Assembly: GCA_024114885.1 (NCBI GenBank)
Contig: CP099418.1
Location: forward strand, 1,240,001-1,304,000
Reading direction: 5' to 3'
Source of the DNA: Septoria linicola
Lineage: Eukaryota > Ascomycota > Dothideomycetes > Mycosphaerellales > Mycosphaerellaceae
DNA: 64,000 nucleotides
Shown one piece after another: positions 9,504 to 21,663 of this stretch. Both the position numbers and the translations under genes were made by a program. How positions within the stretch are numbered: the stretch's first letter is position 1; each line of letters starts with the position of its first letter. The notes beneath the pieces were generated by a model. That model was not told where the DNA came from. It did not search any database and worked only from the letters and a program-made list of their open reading frames with translations.

Positions 9504-11442
9504 ATGGCAGACCGCATGAGTCGCTTCCTACAAATGATCGGAGGAGAAGCTGCCCTTCCTCGAAAGCTGACACCGCCACCGGAAGAGCCGCTTGGATCAC
9601 CAACACCTCGAGCGTCACACACTGAGTACGACTCTGAAGAATACAAGAATCTTCCGCACCCCAACACCCCCTACCGATTTGGCGAAATCGAGGCTGCTCT
9701 GCCGAGAATAACACGACCAGTACCAAATTCACCCAACGCGACAGCTCCTGGTGCGACATTCACTTTCGACAGCAAGAAAGGGGAACCACTACCAGCTGAC
9801 ACCAAGTTGTCACCATTCATCGCCGTCACGAAATACTGCTACAAGTTTGTGCCGAGAAAGTGGCTGCAGCCGCTGGCTACGGAGTTCTTCGACCAAGGAA
9901 AGATCTACGCGCGTGACTGGGATATGTGAGTATTCACTTTAGTCTGCGTGCTCTTCACTGGACTCCATGGCTAATTCTTCAAGCTACTACGTTACCTCCC
10001 ACAGCCACGGGCTTCACACTTTTGTACCAACATCACAACTTCAGAGTCTGCTAGATGAGATCAACACAGCATTCCCCGAAGCCAACATTGTGATCGACGA
10101 GTGGCAACGCGACAACGGATTCATCCTCGACTTCTCTGATCTCCCACAGAACCTGCAGCCTCGCTACCTTGGGCGCTGCACATCGCGTCCAACATACGAC
10201 TCTTGGGTTGAGCAGCTACAGCGTGAGCCAAACATGGTGCTCTCGACTGTGCCTGCCGAAGGCGATCGCAGCTTCGCCGCGTTCAAGTCGAGACTTGATG
10301 CTGCTGCTGCCTTGAACAAGGCAAAGCAGAAGGCGAGCCGCGCCAAAAAGCACGCTGATACCCTAGTCGCTCGTCAAGACATTGTCCGACAGGCAGTTCG
10401 AGGACAGCAGTACTTTGGTCTCCGTCCGAAGAGCGACAAAGAGTCGCTGCTTCCCGAAGTTGCTGCCACAATCGACCCCAACAAGCCGGTTCCACACGCA
10501 TTCGATCAAGAGCCCATCTTGATTGCCATCGATCTCGAGGCCTATGAGCGCCCACCGCATATGATTACTGAGGTAAGTCTGTTGAACACGCAGAACTTGA
10601 ACACACTTGCTGACTGTGCATGCCTCTCCTAGGTTGGCTTGGCAACTTTGGATACGCGCGATTTGAGAGGCGTGGCTCCTGGAGAAAACGGCAAGAACTG
10701 GCACAAGTTCATACGTGGCCGTCACATCCGCGTCCTCGAATGGAAAGACTACAGAAACTCGGACTACGTACAGGGTTGTCCCGCTGCCTTCGAGTTCGGA
10801 ACCAGTGAGTTCGTGCCAAAGAAGTCCGTCGCTGCTGTATTGGCGTCATGCTTTGAGGAGCCATTCTCTGAACCCCCATCAAGAGATCACGAGTTTCCGC
10901 CGCTTGGCACCACCAGCAGAAGCACTCCTGAGCAACGGAACATCATTGTCGTGGGACACGACCTGAAGCAAGACGTCTCGTACTGTGAGGAGATCGGATT
11001 CTACATCTTCAACCGCTCCAACATCATCGACCATCTGGACACGATGTCATTGCACAAGCAGTACATGAGAGAGCCAAATGGCCGTTCGCTGGGTAACATT
11101 CTTGCTCAGTTCGACCTGACCGGTTGGTTCCTACACAACGCCGGAAATGATGCGATGTACACCATGCAAGCTCTTTTGGCCATCTGTGTAAAGGTAGCGT
11201 CGGAAGACGGCACAGAGGCCGAAGCCAAGAGAACCGAGGGCATCGAGAAGAAGATCGAGGCATCGGTGGAGGTCGCCACAGAGAGAGCGATCGACGATGC
11301 CGACGGGTGGGACCTTGTGGGCGATGATGCAAGCCTCACGAGGAAGCCGACTCAGTACGACTTCAAGCCAATGCCGAAGGGGAACAAGGGCCAAGGCTCT
11401 ACGGGCCTGTTCACTATGGGCGGTGCGCCTCTTGATGTCTGA
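9504..11442 (+). CDS. Gfd2/YDR514C-like DEDDh exonuclease-fold protein
   Basis: Exons 9504-9925, 9984-10572 and 10633-11442 (606 aa); introns of 58 and 60 nt start GTGAGT and GTAAGT. The C-terminal half has the four acidic residues and His of a DEDDh 3'-5' exonuclease: IAIDLEAYE (D, E), GHDLKQDVSY (D) and HNAGNDAMYT (H, D). The N-terminal part is a low-complexity Pro/Ser region followed by a conserved VTKYCYKFVPRKWLQ block. Yeast Gfd2 is named for a genetic link to Dbp5 and mRNA export; Neurospora QIP is a distant exonuclease of similar fold. A role in RNA processing is inferred from the fold alone. Confidence 0.75.
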
Positions 11443-11741
11443 GACTGAACGACGAGCAAGATCTGTCGCATCCCGGGCAGCTTCCCATTGAGTGGGGTGT
11501 CTCATGGTCATGGCCGGCGTGCCAGCCGGATTAGCTGCTCTGAGGCTCTGTAAGTAATAGTGTCCCAAGTCAGCCACCGAGTTCTGAATCGAGACGAGTA
11601 GCAGCGACTGTCACAAGGCATGCGGTGAATTGTCTGCCTGTCGCGCCCGCTGTGGCTTTTCGTGTCCGAATCGGCATCCTCCAGCTTGACTTTTGCGTGT
11701 TTGAACAATCTTGACTTCCTACCCGTAAGTGGACATTGTAC

Positions 11742-13373
11742 CTAACGCTCCCCGTGTTCAGGGCACCTACGCAGCACCCATTTCTCCCAGTATTTGCGCT
11801 TGGTATTATCCACTCGCAGGCCATTGTCGTCAAGCTCGTCCGCAGATTCCAGGCGACCACCGACTCCGCTGCAGGTACACCACGGAGCGGAGCCTGGGGT
11901 GTCTGGCGAATTCAACGCAGGAAAATCCACATCGTGCGCCTCCGGCCCGTGCTCATCGTCAGAATTGGCATCACTATCGTCATCGTATTCTGATGCCACG
12001 GAGTCCTCCGAATCTGTGTGGAAAGTGTTTCCCTGCTCTGGCGCCGGGAGGTCGTGCTCTTCGTCCGTGTCTTCATCGCTGCTGCTCTCGAGATCGGCGA
12101 GAGGAAAGTCTGGGAGTTCTGTGCCGAGATCCTGCGTGAATTGCTGGGAGTGATAGTACTCAGCATAGCCAATCCTCCTCAAGCTGACCCATTGCAGTGA
12201 GCGCATTCCTGATCGCAGAAAGTCGAGAACATTCTTCCACCAGCTTCCCTCTCTGAGATGCACGTCTCGCAAACGGAGGCCTTTTAGGTTGGGATGCCGC
12301 TGGACCAGCCCTATGATTTCAGCTTCATTGAGTTCCCAGCCCTGCACACCAAACGCGACCAATTTATCCCATCTTACGCCGTGGAAAATACTTTCGAGCG
12401 GTAAGGTCAAAGGTCTGTATGATGGAAAGCCCACGTGAATAGCCTTCATGTTCTTAGCCTTGGTGAACACTTCTTTGAAAACCACTGACAATTCTTGTAT
12501 CTTGGCATCAAGCTCATCATTGTCGTCAAAGTGCAGCGTCAAGACTTCCAGCCGCTCAGCCAAGGTGGAGACTGAGTTTGGCACCTTCAGCCTCAAAAAT
12601 CGAGCACTGTCAGGACTGAGAATTGGCAGACTGAACCTTGACCATGGTACTTCGCTAGACGTCAGAAGAGCTGTAATGATCGTCCTCGAAGCGTGCGAGC
12701 AAGCAGTCGTCCAGCTGAGATTTAGTTGTCTTCTGGCGTCCTCGTGTCTTTGCAGATAATTCAAGATCATGCCGTCCTCGCGATCGGAGACGCGCAACAG
12801 TTGCACGAGTTCGAGTCTCGAGAAGCTTGCGATCGCACGTTTAAGGATGCGCACGTCTTCCTTCCTCGTGCATATTGTATCCTGCTCGGATGCTTTCCGT
12901 CGCAGATTTCCTATCTCGGTCGTGCCCAGGCCAAACTGCCTAAGCTCTTCAGTCAGACTTTCCAGATCTCGTGCGCCTGTATCAGGTCAGTACGTGCTGA
13001 ATGGTCACATATTAGACCACTGACCTTCTTCGTAGAAATACGGAACCATGTAAGTGAACCGCCTGACTCTGGCCGCTAGATGAGTCCAGTCTGCCAGCTG
13101 TTCTAATCGCCTGAGACCATGCACAGAAAATCTGATTGCAACGCGTGTAAACAGAAGTGGCTCGCCAATCTCTGCGAAGCTTTTGCAGACACTGCGAAAT
13201 CTGCCAACATCTGCTACGGACCCACGAGAGGGCACCGGCGCGGGCTCGAAGCTCTCAACACTCAAGTGTCTTCTTTGAGCTATGTCAACTTCCTTGTCAT
13301 GATGCCCAGGTTCAACGAAAGTTAAGATCCTCTCAACGAGCTCCGTGGGTAGGCGATCAATACCACTGCTCAT
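11742..13373 (-). CDS. F-box protein with acidic C-terminal region
   Basis: Exons 13373-13025 and 12976-11742 (527 aa), joined across a 48-nt GTCAGT...ACAG intron. The F-box lies at the N-terminus (IDRLPTELVERILTFVE). The middle has leucine-rich, LRR-like helices, and a strongly acidic stretch (residues about 400-460, many Asp/Glu/Ser) precedes the end. F-box proteins bring substrates to SCF ubiquitin ligases through Skp1; the substrate is unknown. The gene is convergent with the Gfd2-like gene, 299 bp away. Confidence 0.75.
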
Positions 13374-14468
13374 ATTGCGATTTGTTGTGAGGCCTCGGGG
13401 GATCGTAGATGGTCATATGCTATGCTATAATGCTGGTTCTCGTGAAGACTATAATGGTCTGCTTCAGCTTGTAAATGTCAGAGAACGGATTTTACAAGCT
13501 GTGCCGGGACTTTCCACTCGGTGAAAATATGGGGATTGTGGATGGGAGAGTAACAAAGAGGTGGAGGACATGGTGACGGCCTGGGCTCGTGTAGAGCCGG
13601 CGTCATTGTCGCAAGAGCTGAAGGAAACTATGCACGGAAGCCACTCAGGAGTGTCAGTCGCTGAGCCGTCGCCAATGAGCGTGGTAGTTGGTCGGTAGCT
13701 GCAGGTCACCTGAGGAGCACTTCATGCGAGCTATCCGCACGGAAGAGGGCACGGGACGCTACCTCACCGATTCTGAGAGTAGTTTCGAGCGGACGACCAT
13801 AGCAAGTACCCTTGACCCTGGCTGACATGCGCTGGCAGCTCGAGACTTGAGCACTCCAAGCCGATCAATCGGAGGGCGGTGGAGTAGACCAAGCTTTGAC
13901 ATGCAGTAGCGATGCTTGCGGCCTGCATGTCCGGCAGGCGCGTCAAATGCATCGGCCTGCATATCGCCACCATTGGGCAGATGGCTCATCTCGAAAATTT
14001 GCTCTTGCGGCTGCAGCAATCCGGTGCGACGCTGGCTGTCGCAGTGTGTCTTCTGTAGCAAGATTGATGCACGCCTTCGGAAACATATTGCGGGGCAGAT
14101 TGTCGTCCGACACCTCATGCATTCGAATGGTACCTGTCGCATAACAGTCCTGGAAAGCTATGCATCCATTTGCGAACCGCACATGATGCATTAGTTAGGC
14201 TAAACAGTCACAACTGATGAGGAAATGCATGTGTTGCAAAATTACAATTTGCGGCTCTCGGTCAACTTTTGCGAGCTTTACACGGCGCTAGCGTAGTCCT
14301 AATGTACATTGCCTTAGGTTCCTGATTAATCTATGCAGGCGGAAGCGCGAAGCTTCGTGACGTGGACGGCACGTATTCGCTGCAAAGGACTCCTAGCAGG
14401 TTCACACAGGCACGATGGGTAACACATGTGCGTCAGAACCATCGTGGCTATCAACCATCAGCCGAGCA
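13374..14468. other. Intergenic, about 1.1 kb
   Basis: Overlapping short ORFs on both strands without domain signals. No gene, RNA or repeat is supported. Confidence 0.5.
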
Positions 14469-15689
14469 CTACATCTTGCCTTTTCTGGCCAGCTTCTCTC
14501 GTATTGCAGTGCTGCTGATTTTGCTTTCGAATCCTTCTTTCGTCGTCCCTCCAGTACTGTCATCGTCTGCATCAAGCACATCAACCTCGAAGAGGTCGAG
14601 CTCCTTCCAGCCCTGCTCCCTTCGCTTTTCGTTGACCGCCTTGCCGCCCGATCGCGTTTCGGCACTCAGTACCAGCGCTGATATTGTCTCCTCTGTGATA
14701 GTCGGGCCAAAGGGATCCTGAATCTCGGTGCACTTCACAATGAGCCCGCTAGGGTAGTGAATATCGATTGATTTGCCATTCGGCCCGGGGTCATCTTGGA
14801 TGCTCGCATGACGCTGTCCCCGTGTGGCAGGCGTAGAGAAGTCAATAATGGCGTTGAAGAACGTCGCAACCGCCTTTTGGCGGTCTACCCAGCTCTCGAC
14901 AAGGCTTGCGTGTTTCTTGTTCACCAAGAGCTGATCTCCAGTGATGCCAATCGTGGCGGACCTCTTTTCAGATGCATCCCTCACATCGACCGCAAATACT
15001 GTCATTGTGATAAGTAGCTTGTGGCCAATGTGAAGATGGTCCCAAGTGCCACCAACGGCAACGTCGTAGTGCTTCTGATGGGTGAGTTGGGTGGGCGCTG
15101 TCTTCGACGAGCCATGCTCGGCAGCAGCGCCTATCTTGGAGGACGTCTGGCTGGTCACACGGTCCGCCTGAATATCGCGTCCTTTCAGTTCAACGAACGC
15201 TCTTACCATACTTTCGCCTGCATCCGACTCCACGCCAAATGCGTATTGCCATTGTCGCGCAGACTTCGCCAATGTCTGTAGGTTAATGACTGGGCCATAT
15301 GGGCTAGATGCTACTTCGTCGTCTGAAGCATCTGCAGACCATGCAACGAGTATGACTCTGGGGTCTACACCGTCTGCATCTTCAATATTGATATCATCCT
15401 GTGCAGCTGCCACTGTGATGAGCTTGTAGACCCCTGCGACTAGGGATTGAGTCTCGTCATACAAAGCCGATCGTGCCGTTTGCTGCGTGCCAACGAGATG
15501 AGGGCAAGCTAATGCGATCTCCAACACGGCAGCCTTGGCATGGTCGGCCGACTGCAGTGCGACTTCTTTGAGCACTTGGCTCAGAGTTTCGCCGTAAGCG
15601 ACCTTCAGTGCGGCACTGTCCCTGGGCGATGATACTGGCGGCAATAACAGCAGAAAGCGCGGCGGCTCTCCTACTTCTGGCACGTCCAT
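14469..15689 (-). CDS. CAB4: Phosphopantetheine adenylyltransferase (CoA biosynthesis)
   Basis: Single exon, 406 aa from ATG 15689; an upstream TTG is in frame but not a start. The nucleotidyltransferase motif VGGTWDHLHIGHKLLI contains the HxGH catalytic signature, and SSTAIREKL near the C-terminus is the matching ISSTxIR motif. The enzyme transfers AMP from ATP to 4'-phosphopantetheine, the penultimate step of CoA synthesis. The long N-terminal extension (about 200 residues) before the catalytic domain is typical of fungal Cab4. No dephospho-CoA kinase domain is fused. Confidence 0.9.
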   Translation of the reverse strand: MDVPEVGEPPRFLLLLPPVSSPRDSAALKVAYGETLSQVLKEVALQSADHAKAAVLEIALACPHLVGTQQTARSALYDETQSLVAGVYKLITVAAAQDDINIEDADGVDPRVILVAWSADASDDEVASSPYGPVINLQTLAKSARQWQYAFGVESDAGESMVRAFVELKGRDIQADRVTSQTSSKIGAAAEHGSSKTAPTQLTHQKHYDVAVGGTWDHLHIGHKLLITMTVFAVDVRDASEKRSATIGITGDQLLVNKKHASLVESWVDRQKAVATFFNAIIDFSTPATRGQRHASIQDDPGPNGKSIDIHYPSGLIVKCTEIQDPFGPTITEETISALVLSAETRSGGKAVNEKRREQGWKELDLFEVDVLDADDDSTGGTTKEGFESKISSTAIREKLARKGKM

Positions 15690-16120
15690 GTTTCTAGATC
15701 TTGTGAAATCGCTCAAGCTTGTCGTGGCTTCTGGACCACAATGTCCTGCTGAGTGCTTGGTCGTCTTTATGTGACTTCTGCTCGCATGGGCAGGTGGCGC
15801 TTCTCACCTGTCACACGTCGACTTCTACTGATTGTCGAAAATCTCGTCGAGTTGTGATGTTTGCAGCAAGAAGTGGAGCAGCATGATGCCGAGGATCATC
15901 GGCGCGCCAAGCTCCCTCCATTCAGCGCGTCGCGACTCTGACCTGACGTTGTTGCTGGCCATGTCATCAACACTGAACTAGACACGATCTACTGACACGT
16001 ATACACTCGTGCGGCACAGTCGTCGAATGTGCTAGTGTAGACTCATTGATGCCGAGCAGGTTTAAAGCTAGCATGGTCTAGGATACAGCAGCGACTCTCA
16101 ATTTGCATAGTACTGCAAAC
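15690..16120. other. Divergent promoter region
   Basis: 5' regions of the PPAT gene (-) and the Atg28-like gene (+). Nothing else was recognised. Confidence 0.5.
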
Positions 16121-17527
16121 ATGTCCTCCCGCAGGTCCTGGTTCGCACAATCATCATCGAGTAAGAGTCGCGTCTTGTCGAACTCGAGCCATGAACTGCC
16201 GAGATGGCGCAGTCCTTCTCCTTCTGCATCACTGATCCCACCACCAATCGTGCAGAGTCGATACCTGCCTGCCGAGAGCACAGCATCGCAGTCCATCCTC
16301 GTAGAGAAGCCAACCGAATTTGAGGACAGGCAGTTGGAAATTGAGGCCGACATCCAGTTTCTACTTGACGCGCAGGCCGAGGGTCTCATACGTGGAGTGA
16401 ATGAAGGCTCCACAGGCAGCACAACGCCGACAATACAGACCACTCGAAGTCCCATGGACCGAGCAAGACGACGCCCTGCACGAAAACAGTTAGGACTACG
16501 GAGTGCTCGCAAAGGCATCTACAACAGTATTATCGCTCTAGCGAGCCTCAAGGCGGAGGAATTGCGAGACATTGACGCAGAAGTTCACGAACACGATGAC
16601 ACGCTGGGCCAGATCGACGCATGGAACCAGAAGCGGCAAGGCTTACAGAATGCTTCACGGCACGTTGACTCTGAGGAGGAAACAGTTCGAGTGCAACGCT
16701 TACAGCAAGAGGCCAGTGCTCTACAAATGGAGATCAATCAGGTGGAAATGAGCCTCGTGGAGATGAAGACCCGGCACAAACAACTTCTCAAACAGGCTGC
16801 TGCTGTCGAGAATGCTGTGCAAGCTCGGCTGTCATCCTTCAACGAGTCACTCCGTGAGCTGGATAGGACAATTGATGACTTTCTGCGCATCAATCCTGAC
16901 GGAGCTAATACAAGGGCAGCAGCGCAAGATGTGAAGGCATCCATCTGGCATTTGCCACCGGAGCGACGTAATCTTGACCGAGCCAAGGAATATTGGACCG
17001 AACAACGCGAGCAGGCTGAGCTTCGCAAGAAGAGCAGCGAGTTCGAGAAAGCTGCACTCATCGAGGGCGCTAAGCTGTGGGCTGAAAGTGTGACGGAGAT
17101 CAATGATTTTGAAAAGCACCTTCGCGAAGAGATGGCTACTCTCAGATCATCATCGCCAGATTCGCAATCTGCATGGGAAGACCCAGCAACTGATAGGATG
17201 CAGCACCTGATTGAAAAGGTTGATGCGGTCGCTGAGTCTTTGCACGCGAAACTGCTCATTGCGGAAGACAAAAACTGGAAGCTGTTGCAGGCGAGCCTGG
17301 GTGCTGAACTCGATGCCTTGAGCCGGGGCAAACAGATACTCGTGGGCGCTCTGATGGCAGCTGGCGGCAACCCAGCAGGAGATAGTGGTGGGCGTGACAA
17401 TGAGAAAGCAGACTCTGGAGAAGCAATTGACGCCCTCGACCAAAGCTTCTCCACTACACGACACATTGACGGCGACGATGAGGAACCTCCGCCTGAGCTC
17501 CTCTTCTCTCGCATAGACAATGAGTAA
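16121..17527 (+). CDS. Coiled-coil protein, Atg28-like
   Basis: Single exon, 468 aa; ATG 16121 is chosen over an in-frame TTG at 16103. A Ser/Pro-rich N-terminus is followed by long amphipathic helices (about residues 145-300 and 315-385) rich in Leu/Glu/Gln, and an acidic tail ending PPELLFSRIDNE. The layout and block LPPERRNLDRAKEYWTEQ resemble fungal Atg28 proteins. Atg28 is known from methylotrophic yeasts for pexophagy and macroautophagy. Assignment is by remembered similarity; a generic coiled-coil protein is the alternative. Confidence 0.6.
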   Translation: MSSRRSWFAQSSSSKSRVLSNSSHELPRWRSPSPSASLIPPPIVQSRYLPAESTASQSILVEKPTEFEDRQLEIEADIQFLLDAQAEGLIRGVNEGSTGSTTPTIQTTRSPMDRARRRPARKQLGLRSARKGIYNSIIALASLKAEELRDIDAEVHEHDDTLGQIDAWNQKRQGLQNASRHVDSEEETVRVQRLQQEASALQMEINQVEMSLVEMKTRHKQLLKQAAAVENAVQARLSSFNESLRELDRTIDDFLRINPDGANTRAAAQDVKASIWHLPPERRNLDRAKEYWTEQREQAELRKKSSEFEKAALIEGAKLWAESVTEINDFEKHLREEMATLRSSSPDSQSAWEDPATDRMQHLIEKVDAVAESLHAKLLIAEDKNWKLLQASLGAELDALSRGKQILVGALMAAGGNPAGDSGGRDNEKADSGEAIDALDQSFSTTRHIDGDDEEPPPELLFSRIDNE

Positions 17528-17778
17528 ATTTTAGCACATCTTCCCACGTACACTTTTTCATACACAAGTTGTGGCTTTTGAGCCGAGAGTCGGCAAGTCG
17601 GGAAGACGATCGTAACTAGTAGCCCAGCTTCGCGATCTCGAAACCACATCTGCAAGCAGCTCATGCACCACACAACATTTTGACCACGAGACATATGATT
17701 GAATTGACAGTTGAGCTGGCTGATTCTCCGTCTGTACGCACGTAGGAACGAGAGAGCGCATCTATTCATGCGGGGAGT

Positions 17779-19035
17779 ATGACCGATCCTACTTACAGTT
17801 TCACCGTCCCATCGATTCACGACGACATCCCGCTTGATTGTCGGATATACCATCCTCCAAATATATCGAGTACCCTCTCAAATCCTAGGGAGACCACGCG
17901 GGGTGCTGTCATAGCCCACCCTTATGCTCCGCTCGGAGGTAGTGCCGACGATGCTTGCGTTCTTGCCGTCACCGAGAGCCTGCTGGAGTGCGGCTTCTTC
18001 GTGACAACATTCAACTTCAGAGGCGCAGGCGAATCAGCAGGAAAAACGAGTTGGACCGGCAGGCCTGAAGTTGACGACTATAGTTCAGTCGTTGGCTTGA
18101 TGGTTTACTACCTCAGCAACCTGTCCGCCTCTGATGGGCCAGACACATTATCAACTGTATTGTCTATTGATGACACTGGCGAGAATGCAATTGCAGAACC
18201 CAACACTGCCTCAGACAGATCCCTGGAGCTACTCCTCGCAGGATACTCATTCGGTGCACTCATCCTATCACGAATGCCTGGAGTCTCTGCAATTTTAGAG
18301 CGCTTCGAGAAAGCCGAGAACGGCACTGCCGCCTCAGAGATCTTCCTCCGAGCTCGTACATTATCAAAGCAGACACGCCATTCCATCGAAGCTTCTCAAA
18401 GCCCGACAACACAAAGAGTCGCTCGTGGCCGAGGCCTACATCCCAATCAATCTCCGACCAAACCACACTCTGGATCACCAGTAGTCGTTGGGGGTGAAGA
18501 GACAGACGCGTCAGGGCGTCGCCGGAGTCGAGACTCGCGAAGAAGCGTCGAAGTCATGCGCGACATGCCTCACAACATTAAGTCGCATGTGCGGCGACAC
18601 AGCGGCCATTTCGGACGTCGATCGATTGACAGGCAACATCATAGTGCATCGACAGCTCATCCTCCAGCCACGAATAGTATTGGCCAAAGAGGTCCAGCGG
18701 TGACGGTTCGCTACCTCTTGATCAGCCCTGTGCTGTTGCCGCTTTCCACAACGCTGCTCTCGCCAGGCCTGCCGTTCACAATGGGAAGCTCGACAGACCA
18801 GCAAGAAGGAGTGCTATCTCTTCGATGTCCGACTTTGATCTTGTTCGGGTCCTCTGACACATTCACGTCAAGCAAAAAGCTCCGGCAGTGGGCTGAGAAG
18901 CTTGAACGGGACTCGCCAGGGAAGCACATCCGGTGGTCACAAATCGAAGGGGCAGGTCACTTTTGGCGCGAGCAAGGCGTGATGCAGGCTTTACAGTCGA
19001 AAATCCAGGCATGGGCCAAGGAGGAAGCGTGGTGA
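17779..19035 (+). CDS. Alpha/beta hydrolase
   Basis: Single exon, 418 aa. It has the hydrolase fold with a nucleophile elbow GYSFGA (residue about 157), an oxyanion-type FRGAGES loop, an acid residue in GSSDTF and a histidine in GAGHFW. A basic, Ser/Arg-rich insertion of roughly 100 residues separates the two halves of the domain. The arrangement resembles the small dienelactone-hydrolase/COG2945-like serine hydrolases. Substrate unknown. Confidence 0.8.
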   Translation: MTDPTYSFTVPSIHDDIPLDCRIYHPPNISSTLSNPRETTRGAVIAHPYAPLGGSADDACVLAVTESLLECGFFVTTFNFRGAGESAGKTSWTGRPEVDDYSSVVGLMVYYLSNLSASDGPDTLSTVLSIDDTGENAIAEPNTASDRSLELLLAGYSFGALILSRMPGVSAILERFEKAENGTAASEIFLRARTLSKQTRHSIEASQSPTTQRVARGRGLHPNQSPTKPHSGSPVVVGGEETDASGRRRSRDSRRSVEVMRDMPHNIKSHVRRHSGHFGRRSIDRQHHSASTAHPPATNSIGQRGPAVTVRYLLISPVLLPLSTTLLSPGLPFTMGSSTDQQEGVLSLRCPTLILFGSSDTFTSSKKLRQWAEKLERDSPGKHIRWSQIEGAGHFWREQGVMQALQSKIQAWAKEEAW

Positions 19036-19142
19036 TGTGCGCATCAGATGTAATGAATATTCTGGCTGCCTGCCTGCCGCCTGAACCTGAACTCCTCGCT
19101 TGCGATTTTGCTCACTCGTACAATCGTCATGGCGGTAAATTA

Positions 19143-21451
19143 TCATATCTTTACGCCCCACACTCCTCGACCAGCACACACGCCCAGCCAGTCTCCCCCT
19201 TGGTTCGTGAGCTGGCTCTGCGGCGCCCATGAGACATTCGCCACTTCGTACTCGCATCTCCAGTTTGCGAAAGGACCTTTGCTGGCAGAGGCGGCTTGTT
19301 CAGCGCCATTGCCGTTCAGAGCAGGAACAGTCGCTTGGTTTTGCGAGTTCAGCAGATCCCAAACCAAAACCATGCTGTCATCTGCACCAGAAGCCAGCAT
19401 GCCTCTGCGACTCGGGTTCCATTCTATAGTGTTGAGATTTCCTTGGTGACCACGAAGTTCTAGCAGAGCAGTGCCTGGTTGTCGCACATCCAGTATTCGT
19501 ATTATGTTGCTGTCAGAGGCAAAGGTAGCAAGGAGGTGAGCATCGTGCGGCGAGGCAGCAAGTCGCAGCAGAGGAGGCGCTGCTGGCATGTGTGATTTCG
19601 AGGGTGATGATGCTGATGGAGAAGCGGCTGTAGGTTGTCAGTACTCTGATGATGGAGACTGGCCGGGACACCGCGAAACTTACATTTGTCTCCTTTCTCG
19701 GCAGGCTCATAAATAATTGTTGAGTGCTCCAGGCTGCGCAGGTCAAACATCCGCACAGAGCCGTCGGCGCCACAGGATACAAACACGTCCACAGATCCTG
19801 CACAGAAACGCACATCGAACACTTCCTTATCGTGAGCAATCAATTGTGTTTTTGCCGTCAGCGTGGGAATATCCCATATCGTACAGGTCGTGTCAATCGA
19901 CGATGTGATGATCAATTTTGGTGATAATGTGTTCCAGTCCAGAGAAGTCAAGGGAGCAGTGTGCTCTGGCGTCTTACTATTCGAGAGCAATGCCAGCGGC
20001 TGTAGCTTCTGTGGCGCAGGATCTCTGATGTTGGTGGAAGCACTTCTGTTGATATGTGATGAATGGGGTGTTGATGGTGCCGGTAAGCTCCATAATCGCA
20101 AGTGGTCTCCGCTCGTCGCTAACAGATCAGTGCTCGACTTCTGTGAGCTGGGAGGTTCCCACAAGATCCTCGTCACAGGGTATGCGCATGTAGCCTCAGC
20201 GACCTTGCTGTACTCAATGCCATATGGCGCATTGCCCGGACCACTGGCATCCTGCGGTTTGATATGCGTATCGAGGATCTGTATGAAGTTGTGCGGGTCC
20301 TCCAGATAGCTGCCGACTGCTATCTTGCCAGCTCCACTGCCGCCCTGTACCGGCCACTTGCACCAGTCAAAGGCATATGTTGGGAATGGCGCGAGGTAGT
20401 TGGAGTTTGTGGGTTGGTCGGAGTAGCTGAAGAATGCAGTGCCTTGCGGACCCTCATTGGCATCTGATATGGCTCGCGATCGGATGTCTGTGAGGTTCAA
20501 GGGACTGTGAGAGGGACCGGCGCCAGACTGAGGCGTTTGCGCGTTGGAGAGATTGTATGCCTTGGGGTTGGAGGTCGTGGGAGTCTGAGCGGGCGTCTGG
20601 TTGAACGGAATGTACTTTGAGGGACCGTCCAATGTGCCTACGCTGGGACTGCTTCGCGAGTGGCTGTGGAGGGTGTTGCTGCGCGAGGGCGGTTGCGAGT
20701 ATTGCGAAGCATTGTTCTGTAGCGGCGGGGACTGCATGGTGGGGATGGTGGTGGGTGCAGTATATGCTGTCGACACTGCTGGCCTCGAGCCGCCCGCAGG
20801 CTGCAATGCTCCTGGCAGTCCAGCTCCCAGAAGTCCGCCGCCTGCTCCAGCACCTCCGCTGCTGCCAATACTGCCGCCCGCTGAGCTCGCGTTGGAGGGG
20901 ATCACGCTGCTGGCAAGAAAGCCCTGGCTGTGACTCGGCGTCGGTTGTGGGCTGAGAGAATATGGCGATTGGCTATACTGTTGCTGCGGCGGTAAATAGT
21001 CCTGCAGCGAGGGCGCGCGCTCGTGTTGTCGTCGTGCGGTGGTGGTCGCCGGCGTCGCCGAGGAGAATAATGGCTGGTGAGAGTCTCCCGGGAGCGTCGA
21101 TCCTGGCGCCGACATGGGAGCTGCTGCTGCTGCTGCTGCTGCTGATGATGCTCCCACTGGCGGCGGCCCTAGATCGTTGTCTACAAACAGCCCTCGACCA
21201 CTGCCACTGCCACTCTGTGCCATGACATGATCTGTGCTGTTGATGCTGCTGTGATTGTCAAATCTGTCACTATTGTCCTCCTCAGCATACGGGCTCCTCG
21301 AGCTGTCCGCAAAAGTATCGGATCCTTTGTGAGCGAGGCGCTGCAAATCGGCTCCTAGCCCAATCGATGCAGCCTGAACGGCCTGAAAGATGCCCTCGCC
21401 CGCCGAGTGCTGCGATTTGGACTTTTGATGGCTGGGCAAGTGGAATGGCAT
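19143..21451 (-). CDS. WD40 protein of the WDR68/DCAF7 (AN11/TTG1) family
   Basis: Exons 21451-19684 and 19627-19143 (750 aa) with a 56-nt GTAAGT...CTACAG intron. The first 330 residues are low complexity: Gln/Pro/Ser/Gly-rich with an eight-Ala run encoded by a CTG repeat on the + strand. The WD40 part follows: FDWCKWPVQGG, GKIAVGSYLEDPHNFIQILD, then repeats ending IWD and MFDLRSL. C-terminal repeats include LVWDLL and end WLGVCAGRGVWGVKI. DCAF7-type proteins are scaffolds for DYRK-type kinases and transcription regulators. It is divergent from the second WD40 gene. Confidence 0.8.
21121..21144. repeat. (CTG)8 microsatellite inside the WDR68-like gene
   Basis: Eight CTG units on the + strand, read as alanine codons on the - strand. 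It is in frame, so length changes would alter only an Ala run. Confidence 0.8.
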
Positions 21452-21663
21452 CGTGGCATATCCGTCTGATACTAAGACTGCATACGTGTAGTCAAGTACA
21501 GAGCGTCGAGCTATCGGCGTTTGTTGCTCTGCTTCCTACATCATGCCAAACAACACCACTGAGAATGCCCATGTCGAGCCAAGACTGCAGCCGCTGAGGC
21601 TCAACTTCAGACCTTTTCCCGGACATGAATTCTAGTTAGTCACGACCACATTCTGCACGTTCG

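Noticed and set aside
16738..17853. 371-codon ORF antisense to the Atg28-like gene
   Set aside because: It is Ser/Arg/Cys-rich with no domain, as expected for the shadow of a Glu/Gln-rich coiled coil on the other strand.
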